Shown here: positions 22,408 to 32,800 of the stretch, piece after piece | Layout of the letters: every line of letters begins with the position of its first letter | Position numbering within the stretch: position 1 is the stretch's first letter | Assembly: GCA_002049455.2 (NCBI GenBank) | Contig: KV918776.1 | Location: 62,001 to 126,000, forward strand | Length of the DNA stretch: 64,000 nucleotides | Direction: 5' to 3' | Origin: Porphyra umbilicalis | Lineage: Eukaryota; Rhodophyta; Bangiophyceae; Bangiales; Bangiaceae | Position numbers and translations under genes: made by a program | The notes under the pieces: model-generated | What the model was told of the DNA's origin: nothing | Database searches by the model: none | Seen by the model: only the letters and a program-made list of their open reading frames with translations

Positions 22408-22712
22408 CGCCCAGGATGGGGCGCACGTACTCGTGGATAAAATCGGCTGCGTGCTTTCACAGGCTCTCCGCTGCTTCGAGAGTTATGAACGGGGCAGCAG
22501 AGGAGAAAGTCTATCGGGCGACATGTCCGTGAAAGACCGCACACTCCCCGACCATTGCCGCAACCGCGTCCTCACACGGCGTATCGTTTCACAAATGCTT
22601 GTAAGCCTTCAAGGCAAACAAAAAGTCTGCCGGAAGGTCATCGTCCGAATCCTTACCGTCGATAAATGAGAGGGCAGGTTCGGAGACGTCGTTGCCGGCA
22701 CCAAGCACGGTT
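22408..22712 (-). pseudogene. Transposase B, part right of Copia-A1
   Basis: Read on the minus strand and joined to 18047 after removing Copia-A1 and one GATAT copy, the frame gives HAADFIHEYVRPILGDI followed by NTPRVHKLL. Copy A has AKEFVLRFQVPILGKWYSTKIHKLV at the same place. Further upstream it reads LSFIDGKDSDDDLPADFLFALKAY. Three in-frame stops occur (two TGA, one TAG). Its right edge meets the 103-bp satellite. Confidence 0.65.
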
Positions 22713-24690
22713 ACAGGGGCGCCGCCCCACCGGCGCGTCGCCTACCACACCGACCGCCGGCGATCAGGGCGCCGCCCCACTCGCATGACGCCCCCCTTCG
22801 CTGGACTACGCGTCGCCAGGGGCACCAGCCAACCGGCGCGTCGCCCACCGCGCTGAACGCAGGCGATCAGAGCGCCGCCCCATTTGCATGCCGCCCCCCT
22901 TCACGCGCTGGCGCGTCGCCGGGAGATCCGCCCCACCGGCGCGTCGCCCACCGCGCCGACCGCCGGCGACGAAGCCGCCGCCCCACTGGCGTGCTACTCC
23001 CTTTCACGCGCTGGCGCGTCGCCAGGGGCACCGCCCCACCGGCGCGTCGCCCGCCGCGCCGACCGCCGGCCACGAAGGTGCCGCCCCACGGGCGTGGCGC
23101 CCCCCTCCACACGCCGGCGCGTCGCCAGGGGCACCGCTCTACCGGCATTTCGCCCACCGCGCTTTCCGCCGGCGACCAGGGCGCCGCCCCACTGGCGTGC
23201 CGCCCCCCTTTCACGCGCTGGCGCGTCGCCGGGAGATCCGCCCCACCGGCGCGTCGCCCACCGCGCCAACCACCGGCGACGAAGCCGCCGCCCCACTGGC
23301 GTGCTACCCCCCTTCACGCGTTGGCGCGTCGCCAGGGGCACCGCCCCACCGGCGCGTCGCCCACCGCACCGACCGCCGGCGACGAGGGTGCCGCCCCACG
23401 GGCGTGCCGCCTCTTTTCACTCGCCGGCGCGTCGCCAGGGGCGCCGCCTCACCGGCGCGTCGCCCACCGCGCCGACCGCCGGCGACCAGGGCGCCGCCAC
23501 ACTGGCGTGCCGCCCCCCTTCATTCCCCGGCGCGTCGCCAGGGGCGCCGCCTCACCGGCAAGTCGCCCACCGCGCTGACCGCAGGCGATCAGAGCGCCGC
23601 CCCACGGGCGCGCCACCCCCCCTTCACGCGCTGGCGCGTCGCCAGCGGCACCGCCCCACCGGGGCGTCGCCCACCGCGCCGACCGCCGGCGATCAGGGCG
23701 CCGCCCCACGGGCGTGCCGCCCCCCTTCGCTTGCCGTTGCGTTGCCAGGGGCGCCGCCCCACCGGCGCGTCGCCCACCGCACCGACCGCCGGCGATCAGG
23801 GCGCTGCCCCACTCGCATGACGCGCCCCTTCACTGGACCGCGCGCCGCCAGGGGCACCAGCCAACCGGCGCGTCGCCCACCGCGCTGACCGCAGGCGATC
23901 AGAGCGCCGCCCCATTTGCATGCCGCCCCCCTTCACTGGCCCGCGCGTCGCCAGGCGCACCGCCCCACCAACGCGTCGCCCACCGCGCTGACCGCCGGCG
24001 ATCAGAGCGCCGCCCCACTGGCGTGCCGCCCCTCTTCACGCGCTGGCGCGACGCCAGGGGCACCGCCCCACCGGCATGTCGCCCACCGCGCCGACCGCCG
24101 GCGACGAAACCGCCGCCCCACTGGCGTGCTGCCCCCCTTCACGCGCTGGCTCGTCGCCAGGGGCACCGCCCCACCGGCGCGTCGCCCGCCGCGCCGACCG
24201 CCGGCCACGAAGGTGCCGCCCCACGGGCGTGGCGCCCCCCTCCGCACGCCGGCGCGTCGCCAGGGGCACCGCTCTACCGGCGCATCGCCTACCGCGCTGT
24301 CAGCCGGCGACCAGGGCGCCGCCCCACTGGCGTGCCGCCCCCCTTTCACGCGCTGGCGCGTCGCCAGGAGATCCGCCCCACCGGCGCGTCGCCCACCGCG
24401 CCGACCGCCGGCGACGAAGCCGCCGCCCCACTGGCGTGCTACCCCCCTTCACGCGCTGGCGCGTCGCCAGGGGCACCGCCCCACCGGCGCGTCGCCCACC
24501 GCGCCGAGCGCCGGCGACGAGGGTGCCGCCCCACGGGCGTGCCGCCCTCCTGCACACGCCGGCGCGACGCCCGGGGCACCGCTTCATCGGCGCGTCGACG
24601 CCAACGCCGTCCGCCGGCGACCAGGGCGCCGCCCCAGTGCCGTGCGGCCCTCTTCGCACGCCGGCGCGTCGCCAGGGGTACCGCCACGTG
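22710..24690. repeat. 103-bp satellite array, about 19 monomers
   Basis: The landmark GCGTCGCC recurs at 22810, 22913, 23016, 23119, 23223, 23326, 23429, 23532 and 23636, a 103-104-bp period. Monomers include GACCGCCGGCGA and CCCCACNGGCGTG blocks. Blocks at ~22.87-23.3 and ~24.00-24.45 kb are near-identical with an offset of 1,135 bp, i.e. 11 monomers. Long open frames cross it on both strands, but the period is not a multiple of three, so coding is unlikely. Confidence 0.9.
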
Positions 24691-24749
24691 TTTGGCAGCC
24701 GCCCGTTTGGCCTCGGCCGCTGCGGCCGACCGCCGGCGGCCGAGAACCG

Positions 24750-25355
24750 ACCCCCGACGCGACGCTTTCAGTGCTTGGCGTCCCGTCATCCCACTGCGGG
24801 AGGCGCTGAGCACCAATCAGCGTCCCCTTCGAGGGGTACGCCAGCACCGGCATCGCCGCGGTGACCACGACTGCCGTGTCGATCCGAGGCGGACGAAGAC
24901 ATCCTCGGCGTCGACCGCCCACCTTTCGATCGCCGCATAGGCGTCTACCACGACACGTCGGCAAGGCGGCAGGCCGCGATCCACCGCGCTGATGCGCCGT
25001 TGCGGCGTCGCCACCCCGTCTCGTCCCGACCTTGTCGTCCCCCGGGGCCACGCCCCCGACGCAACGTTGCCAGTACTGGGCGTCCCGCCACCCCACGGGA
25101 AGGAGGCACAGAGCGCCAATCAGCGTCACCCGCGTCAGGTACGCCAGCACCGGCATCGCCGCCGTGACCACGACGGCCGAGTCGATCCGAGGCGGAGGAA
25201 GACGTCCTCTTCGGCGACCGCTCACGTCTCGATCGCCGCACTGCCGTTGACACTGCGGCCGCAGCGGCCCACGGCGCGCTCCATCTTCATTCACAGTTCC
25301 AAATCAAGCTGCAGTTACTGCGCGAAGGCATCCACCCGGAAGTCACGTCCGGATC
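24750..25355. repeat. Tandem duplication, 303-bp unit
   Basis: Two adjacent copies share CCCCCGACGC, GTACGCCAGCACCGGCATCG, GAGTCGATCCGAGGCGGA and the following ~80 bp; GTACGCC lies at 24836 and 25139. Copies differ by scattered substitutions. Both strands are open; no product recognised. The minus-strand orientation would place it within the internal part of the LTR element whose LTR is at 26133-26733. Confidence 0.8.
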
Positions 25356-26110
25356 GGCCTTCGCGTCTTATCTCGTCCTTCTTCGCGGACGCGTGTCGAG
25401 CATGCGCCGAGCTCGTCGCGGTCATAGCCATGCGACCTTTTGGTGCGCGGCACCTCGTAGCTGATCTTGAACTCGGTAGTTGAGTAAACACCTTGGGACT
25501 GTCGCATGCGACGGCCCTTGTCGCTGACAACGCCAGCGGAAGACAAAGATGTTGCATGCTCTACCGGGCCCCAGGGCGCTGCGTTCCGTACACCCCTCCG
25601 CCACCTCCTTTGGCACAGGTTCTCCAGTGGGTCCCGCCCCACCTGCGGGGCCCGATCCGCCCAGGGGGTACAAGGAACATGGGCCCCCTGGCACCCAGTG
25701 CGACGCGCCGCGGCCCGAGCGTCTCGTTCCGAAGCGGCTTGGACGCAAGTCGCTGACGGGTGCGTGCAGCCGGGGTCCAAGGACCGTGGGTCCGTTCTTC
25801 ACGGCCACCGACCTGCCGCCACCGCTCAGCGCTCCACCCCAATCCCACCCCGGGCCCCGAAGACGCCCAGCCGGCGCGTAGTCGTCTCCTGCCGACGAAA
25901 TTGCGGTGCCCATTGCCCGTCACGAGCCTTGAGCCACGAGAAGTCATCGTTCTGCAGGGAAGTTGAGGAAAAGCAGTGATCAAAAACGGCGACAGGTACA
26001 CGGTCGTTCACACAGTTCTCCAATGGCTTCGCACCCAAGACAACCCCACCAAGACAACCACAACCAAAGTGCTAGGACGGTTCGTCCGGCGAGCAGCTAC
26101 GGCCACAAGC
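25356..26110 (-). other. Possible internal remnant of an LTR retroelement
   Basis: It lies downstream of an LTR with a primer-binding site read on the minus strand, where a leader and Gag would be expected. The minus-strand frames (for example FSSTSLQNDDFSWLKARDGQW) contain several stops, and I recognise no Gag or Pol motif. It is assigned by position only. Confidence 0.35.
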
Positions 26111-26132
26111 AGGTCTCACCCGGAGCGCCAAA

Positions 26133-26733
26133 TGTAGCACATCAGAATGTGGATCAAGTCATAGGGTGATGGAAGCATCCCGCACGTGCCCCCAACGAGC
26201 ATGGACTGCTATAGGGCCATCGGACCCGGGAAGTCAGGCCGCCAAAAGTGAGGACACAAGGCACGGTTTACGTGCCGGCGACGACGGTGCCCCCCACCGT
26301 CGTCGCCCTTCGTCCTAACAGGGCGGAAACCGTTGCATCGGCCCAATTCCCCTACTGGAAATTGGCCCGCGCCGCCGACCAACCAATACATCGAAGTACA
26401 ATGCAAGACAAGTCCCCCAATGCGGTAAGTAGAGATGAGGGGGAATCGGGACCGGGCGCCCCTGCCTGAAGTGACGGCACGTGGCGGCCGGTGGAGTGGC
26501 TACGCGGAAGCGCTCGCCGCCCGACATAACCGCAGCCCCGCGCGGGCCCGCCGGTCGCGGCTGCGCGCGGCCAGGCCGGGTTGCACGCACCGCACGGCCC
26601 CACACCCAGTGTGGGCGCTATGCCCGTGGCCCGAGGGGACACCAGGCCCGTGTGCCGGTGGGGGTCGTGTCCGCCCGACCCCGGCTCCCCCCGCGCGGTG
26701 CCCCGGCACCACCCCCGACCTGGTGGTGCTACA
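26133..26733 (-). repeat. Gypsy-type LTR with primer-binding site
   Basis: On the minus strand it starts TGTAGCACCACC and ends GTGCTACA, TG...CA ends with inverted termini. Directly inside follows TTTGGCGCTCCGGGTGAGAC (+ 26112-26132), a typical TGGCGC primer-binding site complementary to a tRNA 3' end in CCA. A ~130-bp block (+ 26215-26340) is similar to the solo LTR at 48867-49339, so they are relatives. No second LTR is seen. Confidence 0.7.
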
Positions 26734-27242
26734 CGCTGCGAGACCAACATGCGGGCCCAGTCAGCGTTCATTTCAAATGGACCATCAAATTTTCAATTAA
26801 AGACTAGTCGTACCATCGCGCACTGTTGACGTCACCTTGCGGATGAATCCAACGTACTCGGCCAGCGCACGCGCTCTGACCTACCCCACGGATTCATCAC
26901 GCGTGAGGCGGGTTCTCGCCATGAACCCTGCCTCCATCGTACGTCATGGCCAGTTTGTCACCACAGTAGGAGACGCCTTGTTTGCCCAGAGAGACTTTTT
27001 GTCCCCCCCCCTGTACCATATCCCGGCCCGCGTCTCTTTTGCTGCTGTACAAACAGGGTATGGACGCACTCTCCATCGAGCTATGTGTATTTCTCACGGC
27101 GCTGTTTGTGACCTTGTTGAAGTTTTGCGGCCGCGCCATTCGGAGCTCGGCGTGCCACTAGGTGTGAGGACCGCGCCTGGGCATTGATCTTTTGGCGGCG
27201 GAAGCTACATTGCCATGGGCGCCGCCCTAAGAGTTCATTCTG
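26734..27242. other. Gene-free stretch
   Basis: A plus-strand frame from 26837 is open for 116 codons but shows no motif or bias. Nothing else is supportable between the LTR and the SAP-motif ORF. Confidence 0.4.
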
Positions 27243-27406
27243 CTACCATTTACATTGCGTTGAGGGATGTGATAGATGCAGTAAACTCTTCCGAGAGACG
27301 CCGTTCGCACGACAGCGCTCCAACAACGCGTTCTTGTTGCCATAAGTTGGCAAGCCTCGGCGCCGGAGCTCCTTCCTGAGTTGTCTTATAGTGACTCGAG
27401 AGGCCA
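27243..27406 (-). CDS. Small SAP-motif protein (54 aa)
   Basis: From ATG at 27406 the product begins MASRVTIRQLRKELRRRGLP and continues GNKNALLERCRANG. This fits the SAP pattern (hydrophobic-x-x-L-x-x-x-L-x-x-x-G-L-x-x-x-G-x-K-x-x-L-x-x-R), a helix-loop-helix that binds AT-rich DNA in nuclear and DNA-repair proteins. The motif fills almost the whole ORF, leaving ~20 polar residues. It may be one exon or the remnant of a larger protein; some transposon proteins carry SAP motifs. An upstream in-frame ATG adds 10 residues. Single short ORF, so the coding status is moderate. Confidence 0.45.
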
Positions 27407-27680
27407 TGCTGGACCAGATAGGAGTGTGGCAAAGCAACGATTGAGGTGGTGAATTGGTTCGGCAGTCGGTGCGGGGAGCAGTATCATGACGCGGTGAGGT
27501 CCGTGCCAGACGGAGGCGGGTGTTGAATCGTCCGACCGGATACCCGAGCAGACGCCATTACAGAGTTTCTCCTGTACTCGGTTGACCAAATGTGCCCAGG
27601 ATCGGACCTGTAAAACATTTTATAACGTCATGACATACGCGAGCCGCCCGCGTGTGTCATTTCGTTATTTAAGGCCTGAT

Positions 27681-27700
27681 CCGTGATTGACCAATCACGG
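27681..27700. promoter_or_regulatory. Hairpin with CCAAT core between direct repeats
   Basis: CCGTGATTG-AC-CAATCACGG is a perfect 9-bp-arm inverted repeat holding an ACCAAT box. It is flanked by direct repeats CGTTATTTAAGGC and CGTTATTTAAAGGC (27664 and 27704). The arrangement resembles a palindromic regulatory site beside a TATA-like TTATTTAAA, but no gene start is clear. Confidence 0.4.
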
Positions 27701-27869
27701 AGGCGTTATTTAAAGGCGATCCAGCGTTATGCGGGTCTGCGAACGGGCCTTAGATTGCGCTTGCCGGGGCCCAAGATCGATTCCGGATGAAATTGCTCAG
27801 GACACATCTATTAAAACCTTTTTTAACTCATACTTCTTTCTCATTCGTTTTTAGGTATGATGTCCGCGC

Positions 27870-28278
27870 TGTGACAACACGCTCAGCCCACACCACCAGT
27901 TGGGGGGAGGGCGAGCCAAATTGTGTCGCCGGGTGGTCCTGTCGCGGAATTCCCGCCCTGGAAGAAAACCCCGAAGTGCACACACGCACGGCGTCGACCG
28001 GGAGAGGGCGCCCCGAGCGACAACCACGAGTTGTGTGACCGGAAGTTTACTTCCCCGCGCCGAAGGCCTCGAGGCGAAACTCACGCCTTGTCCTCATATC
28101 CCGTCCGTTACCCTTGGACCCTCCGAAGACCCTCCTCAGACACCTTCAAAGAACCCTCGGAAAACCCTCCTCAGACACCCTGAAAGGACCCTCGGAAAAC
28201 CCCCCCGCAGGGCCCACTGGGCCCATGACCCGAAGGACGGCCGGAGCTTCAAATACCGCCTTGAGTAGAGGCGGGAAA
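27870..28278 (+). repeat. Dispersed repeat D, copy 1 (cut by Copia-A2)
   Basis: Shares most of its ~410 bp with 60983-61410: the TGTGACA start, CGCTCAGCCCAC, GACCGG near CACGGCGTC, GAGTTGTGTGACCGGAAG and TTGAGTAGAGGCG. It contains a ~35-bp minisatellite built on CCCTCCTCAGACACC. It is probably an LTR or part of one (TG start). It is interrupted at 28279 by the Copia-A2 LTR. Confidence 0.75.
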
Positions 28279-28697
28279 TGTTGGACTGTGATTCTCGTGG
28301 CCGGCTCCACTGGCGGTTCGCGGATGGATGATGGTCGGTAACCCCCATGGTACCCCACATGGTACATTTGCAAGACGTGGTCAAGTTGCACACATTTGTG
28401 TTGGGTCATCTTGGGGCGTTACTTTTGGCATGTTTTGGATTTGATCTTCGCTTTGCTTTAGTGGCTTTTGATTTGGTGAGTGATTCGATTTGGTGCGAGG
28501 GCGTGGGCGTCGGTGTGGGCGCGAGAGGGGGGAGCACTTGGGCCGGTGGGGACTATTTGAGAGGTGCTCTCGGTTGGGAAAGGCGGGCGAACCTTAGGAC
28601 AACCAACAAAGCACGTTCGCACACTCACACACAAGCTCAAGCCACTCAACCACTTCACCGTGGTCCCCCAACCCCTATCCTCACTGCGTTTTCAACA
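28279..28697 (+). repeat. 5' LTR of Copia-A2
   Basis: 419 bp, TGTTGGACTG...TTCAACA. Followed directly by GGTTATGGGCCCAG, a perfect complement to the anticodon arm of eukaryotic initiator Met-tRNA, the half-tRNA priming known for Copia. Confidence 0.9.
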
Positions 28698-30221
28698 GGT
28701 TATGGGCCCAGAGCCGGGGCTGTGACAAGAGCAAGGTGTGCCAGCTGGTGTGGCGACGGTCGCGGCAAGTGCGAAGAGGACGAGGTCAAGGTGGTTCAAG
28801 GACGTGACGGTCAAGGCGCACGGCTCGGCAAGGTCGGGAGCTACGACAAGAAGACATCATGGACGGAGGCGCTGCCGGCATGGGCGGCATCAAGATCGAC
28901 AAGTTGACGGCGACGAAGTTTCACGAGTGGCGTCAGCGCATTCAGATGGTCGTCGCGCTGCGCGACCTGGACGATTTGCTTGACGAAGACGGCAAGCCGA
29001 CGGACGCGGAAGACCGTCAGTTGGCTGTGTGGAAGCGTCGAGACACGAAGGCGAGCGCCATCATCGGGCTCACGCTTGGGTCTGACCAGCTCGAGCACGT
29101 GTCGGGCTGCAAGACGACGGCGGAAATGTGGTCGACGCTGGAAGGTGTCCTCCAGTGCAAGAGTTTGATAAACAAGATAAAGGCGCGACGCGAGTTCTAC
29201 ACCATCGAAATGACAGTCGGCAAGGGCATGCTGGGCTACATCAACCGCGTGCGCAACCTCGGCGAGAACCTCAAGGCCATGGGCGGCGAGGTGACGGAGA
29301 TGGACGTTGCCAAGAGCGTCCTCAACGGGCTGACGTCAAAGTACGAGAACCTGCTGGTGGCTCTCGACGCTAAGGGCGAGGACGAGCTAAGCCTCGACTT
29401 TGTCAAGAGCCGCTTGCTTCAGGAGGAGCGGCGGCAGGCGGACAAGTCACCGGCGACGAAGCGCATTGGCGACATGGCACTCGTCGGCGCCAACTATCGA
29501 GGTCAAGGCCGCCGTGGTGACAACTCTAAGATCGAGTGCTACTACTGCCATACGTTCGGGCACATCTCTCGCGATTGCCCAGAGCTCAAGGCAAAGAAGC
29601 AGGGACAGGACAGGGTGGCCCCGATTGCGGCTGACGATGGTAGTGACAGCGACGACGCCATCTGTCTGGTTGGCAATGCAGCTGACACCGATGACATCTC
29701 CAAGTCGTGGCTTGTGGACTCTGCGGCGTCTGCACAAATGTGCTGGATGCGCGGGTGCTTTGACGACTACCATACGACCACGGGACGGAGCGTCACGATG
29801 GGTGACAAGGAGTCCATAGCCACGGCGGGCGGCGGAACCGTCGTGCTCAATGTCATCGTTCACGGCAAGACGCGCAAGATCAAGTTGGACAAGGTACTTC
29901 ATGTTCCTACAATGGGCTTCAACCTCATGTCGGTCGGCATGATGGAGGAGCGTGGGGCGGAAGTGTCATTCAAGGGCGGTAAGACGATCATCAAGATGAA
30001 CGAGAATATTGCTGCGTGCGGCACTCGTGAGAACGGGCTCTACTACCTGTACATGGCCTTACTGTCGGATATTGCTGCGGTGGCCTCTCTTCAGCTCTGG
30101 CATGAGCGCCTTGGGCACGTCAACGTGGCTGGCGTTAAGCGGATGATCAAGAACAAGGACATCGATGGACTCAAGTGCTCTTCCATGGTGGTCAAGGACG
30201 TCTGCGAGCCGTGCGTGTTTA
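28279..30221 (+). mobile_element. Copia-A2, truncated after integrase zinc finger
   Basis: 5' LTR, primer-binding site and intact Gag-protease, then an abrupt end at ~30221 where element X1 begins. Same family as A1 and A3. Neither the RT half nor a 3' LTR follows on the other side of X1 in this window, so the 3' half was lost, not merely displaced nearby. Confidence 0.9.
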
Positions 30222-30235
30222 AGGCCCTTAAGTAG
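28859..30235 (+). CDS. Copia-A2 Gag-protease, integrase N-terminus
   Basis: Starts MDGGAAGMGGIKID like A1 and is open for 458 codons. Gag residues 10-200; zinc knuckle CYYCHTFGHISRDC; protease WLVDSAASAQM (the Asp-Ser pair is kept; the following His of A1 is Gln); integrase HHCC up to VCEPCV. The last residues FKALK come from element X1, and the stop is in X1. Very close to A1 in sequence, indicating a recent common source. Confidence 0.85.
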   Translation: MDGGAAGMGGIKIDKLTATKFHEWRQRIQMVVALRDLDDLLDEDGKPTDAEDRQLAVWKRRDTKASAIIGLTLGSDQLEHVSGCKTTAEMWSTLEGVLQCKSLINKIKARREFYTIEMTVGKGMLGYINRVRNLGENLKAMGGEVTEMDVAKSVLNGLTSKYENLLVALDAKGEDELSLDFVKSRLLQEERRQADKSPATKRIGDMALVGANYRGQGRRGDNSKIECYYCHTFGHISRDCPELKAKKQGQDRVAPIAADDGSDSDDAICLVGNAADTDDISKSWLVDSAASAQMCWMRGCFDDYHTTTGRSVTMGDKESIATAGGGTVVLNVIVHGKTRKIKLDKVLHVPTMGFNLMSVGMMEERGAEVSFKGGKTIIKMNENIAACGTRENGLYYLYMALLSDIAAVASLQLWHERLGHVNVAGVKRMIKNKDIDGLKCSSMVVKDVCEPCVFKALK

Positions 30236-30850
30236 GGGCCCGCTCGGCGGGGGTTACAAATCCCAGGGAAGTTTTGGGGTTGCGGTTGTGGTTGGTGAGC
30301 CACGAGGTGATCACAAGTGGGTCGCCAACGGAACAGTTGGATATTTGCGGTAGCGGGGCATATTATCAAAGAATCTGGTTCCCCGAGGGTGTGGGCCATG
30401 TGACGGACCTTCACAGTTTTCCATTCTAAAGGTGTCGCCGTCCCGGCGGCCCAGAGCCAGCGGGGCGGGCTCGCACGAGTGTGGCGGGCGGGACAGGCCG
30501 GCTAGCCTCCGGGCTCCCCCGTGTGGGGCCCGGGTGCTGCCTCGGTCATCGCGAGCGGGGGCCGCCCCAGATCGTGGGGGCGTTCTGGCAGCGGGCAAGG
30601 GACGACGCGCCGACACCGTGCGGTGAACACGGCTGCAGGGTGCCAGGGGCGCTGCCGCGTGTTCGTGGCGGGCCCGCTGACCGGAACAGGTGGGCCACTA
30701 GGGGGAGCGCCCAGTATGGCGCCCCCGCCCCCTCACCCGGGGGGCTGCCTTCCGGGCCCCCCAACCCTGTGGAAAGTCATCCAGGGGGGGTGGCCCGTGA
30801 GGCGGGGCTGCGGGGGCCCGTAGGGGGGCCCCTACCCGCCCCCAGGGGCT

Positions 30851-30857
30851 TATAAAA
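30851..30857 (+). promoter_or_regulatory. TATA box of element X1
   Basis: TATAAAAAGG 170 bp upstream of the ORF start, in a G-rich setting. The equivalent position of X2 (62115) reads CATAAAATGG, so only X1 keeps the canonical box. It is followed by a pyrimidine-rich leader in both copies. Confidence 0.55.
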
Positions 30858-31020
30858 AGGGGGTTGGCGGGGGAAAGACGGCGCAGCCGTCCACTTCCGG
30901 CCGCCACCGTTCCCCTCGTCGCTTCTCGAGTTGACAGCCGCCCTTCTTCCCTCTGTAATTATTGTGCCTCCTTTCCATATCACATTCCCCTAGCCGTCTC
31001 CCTTCGAGGGCGCGGCGGCT

Positions 31021-32800
31021 GTGGCTTGATCGCGGTCGACGGCAGTGGCGCCGACTGAGGACATAGCTTCCTTAAGTGCGGGGCGCGCCGCTGCGGCGTC
31101 GAATGGGACGCCGGCGTCGGCAACGGCCAAGTCAGGCAGCCCTGCGGCAGGGTCCCCGCTGGTGGGCGGGGCGCCGGGCAGCACCGGCGCCCTCAAGGTC
31201 AAGGGCTCGACAGCGGCCACCCCACGGGTTGGCGGGGCGACGGCGTCTGCGCCTGCTACGCCGGCCGGCGCAACCAAGTCAAGTGGCGCGGCCTCGGCAT
31301 CGGCGCGGGAGAAGGCCGCCTGTCGGTTGGACCATGCCAACGGCGCGCATCCGAGCCGGGAGTCCTCGGCGGCGGGAAGTCAAACGACTCAACCGCCGCC
31401 GCCCCCCCGCCGGTTTCAGTCGACGGGTGGGTCGGCGTCGGCCTCCCGCGCGTCGAGTGCGGCGACGCGGTCGGCTGACGAGCACGCAGCCGTGCCTAGC
31501 ACGGCGGCGGCGCGCGTGCTCCTGCCGCGCAGCCCGCCGAACACTCCTTCGGCGGCGGCGGTGGCGGCCGCGGCGGCGCCAAGCGATAAGAAGGGTGATC
31601 CAGTCGAGCAGGAGTCCCCCCCGCCGGTGCCGCGCCGGGGGCGCCTCCCGGTTGTGGAGGAGACGGAGCCAGCCGAGCCAAAGTCGTTGGTCGAGTGGAC
31701 CGTTCCCCCTGCCCCCAGTCAGTTGGAAGAGTGCCGCCTGCGGAAGCTATACTCCGCGATTCCGCTGCCACAGCAGGGCCCGGCTTGGCAGCGCTGGCTG
31801 ACGCGCCACCCCGTGCAGTACGAACTGCCTGCCGCGGTGGTGCGGGACGTCCCCGCCCTACTTGAGGCGGGGGGCGCGCCTTGGGTGGAGCACGCCGCCG
31901 CGCGCCTGTCGAATGTCATGGACGGGGCCACCGCCGACGATTTTCCGCCCATCGTGGCGTCAGAGTGGGTGTGCTTCTCTTCCCCGTATTGGTGGGAAGG
32001 GGACGCCCACTTCCACCACCAGGACGCTTTCACCGAGCGCCGGGTGCGGGAGAGGTCGGCGATCCTGATGCTGGCCTCTCAGGTGGAGAGCACCCAGGTC
32101 CACGCCTCGGCAAGGCTGGGTACGCTGTCCCGACGCCTTTCTGGTGGTCGGCAATGGAGGTGCCCTGCGGGTTCCCGGCCAGCATGCTGCGCATAGTGGC
32201 CAACTTTGGCACTGCGCTCCGCCAGGGGTAGTCTACCCCAGCGGCGACCATGCTCGCTACCCAGTGAGTGCGGGAGGTGGCGGGGGTGCGGTATGTCCCC
32301 GTCAGTACTGAGGAATACCTTTGGCATCTTCCCGCCGCCGTGGTGGGGCGCCTGGTGGGGCTCCGTCTTTCCAACGTGGCGGAGGGGGCGGGGCCGGACG
32401 CGCATGCGTACCTCAGCGAGTTGCTGGACCCCCACCAGTCGTTGGACTGGGTCGCGGCCGGGTTCTACCTTGCCCGCCGAGTTGGCGGAACGGAGGGCGA
32501 GGCGCCTCGGGCGCTTGTCCACTGTGAATAACGCCTGATGGGCGGGCGCAAAGGCCCTCGTGAAGGCCTGCGTGACCTGGCCTACCCCTATGCTGCGGAG
32601 ATAACGGCGACGTGGCCCGCGCCCGAGTCGGGTTGGGGTGCGCCGGGTGGTAAGTCTCGCCCACCAGCGTAGGCACACATAGGGTACTCTAGAGCGTCCC
32701 TCTTCATGTGGGGGCGCTGTGCGGCCGACCGCCGGGCAGGGGCGTCACTTGTAGAGCGCTCGGGCCGTCTGACGCTTGCCCCGCCGGGGGTCCCGTACTA
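31021..32800 (+). pseudogene. Element X1 long ORF, part 1
   Basis: The start codon is GTG where X2 has ATG (MASSRSTGVAPTE), and the third codon is TGA, so X1 is dead at its start. Residues ~1-220 are Ala, Ser, Thr, Pro rich and disordered; then a folded part (LRKLYSAIPLPQQGPAWQRW, YWWEGDAHFHHQDAF, ERSAILMLASQVESTQ). A frameshift near 32118 moves to another frame (VPTPFWWSAMEVPCGF), then TAG 32229, TGA 32265 and TAA 32529. Sequence conservation with X2 continues through all of these. A Gag/capsid role would fit the layout but no known motif supports it. Confidence 0.6.

Larger units (their letters stand above)
30222..32800 (+). mobile_element. Element X1, left part (unknown element)
   Basis: Shared with 61484-64000 from the first base AGGCCCTTAAGTAGGGGCC onward, so the left edge is real. 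A leader of about 800 bp carries a TATA box, then a long ORF follows. The element resumes at 37763 after Copia-A3. No RT, integrase or transposase motif is seen, so the class is unknown. It starts inside Copia-A2 and is therefore younger than it, or was joined by rearrangement. Confidence 0.75.

Noticed and set aside
22715..24690. CRISPR array
   Set aside because: The units are contiguous ~103-bp satellite monomers with no unique spacers, in a eukaryotic setting with no cas genes.
22884..24940. Several long overlapping open frames (up to ~400 codons) on both strands of the satellite
   Set aside because: The 103-bp period is not a multiple of three and stops are rare in all frames because of GC content; the translations are only Pro, Arg and Ala repeats.
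31045..31062. TGGCGCCGACTGAGGAC as a primer-binding site of element X
   Set aside because: Comparison of X1 and X2 shows that this segment is coding (VAPTE) downstream of the ATG, so it does not mark an LTR end.
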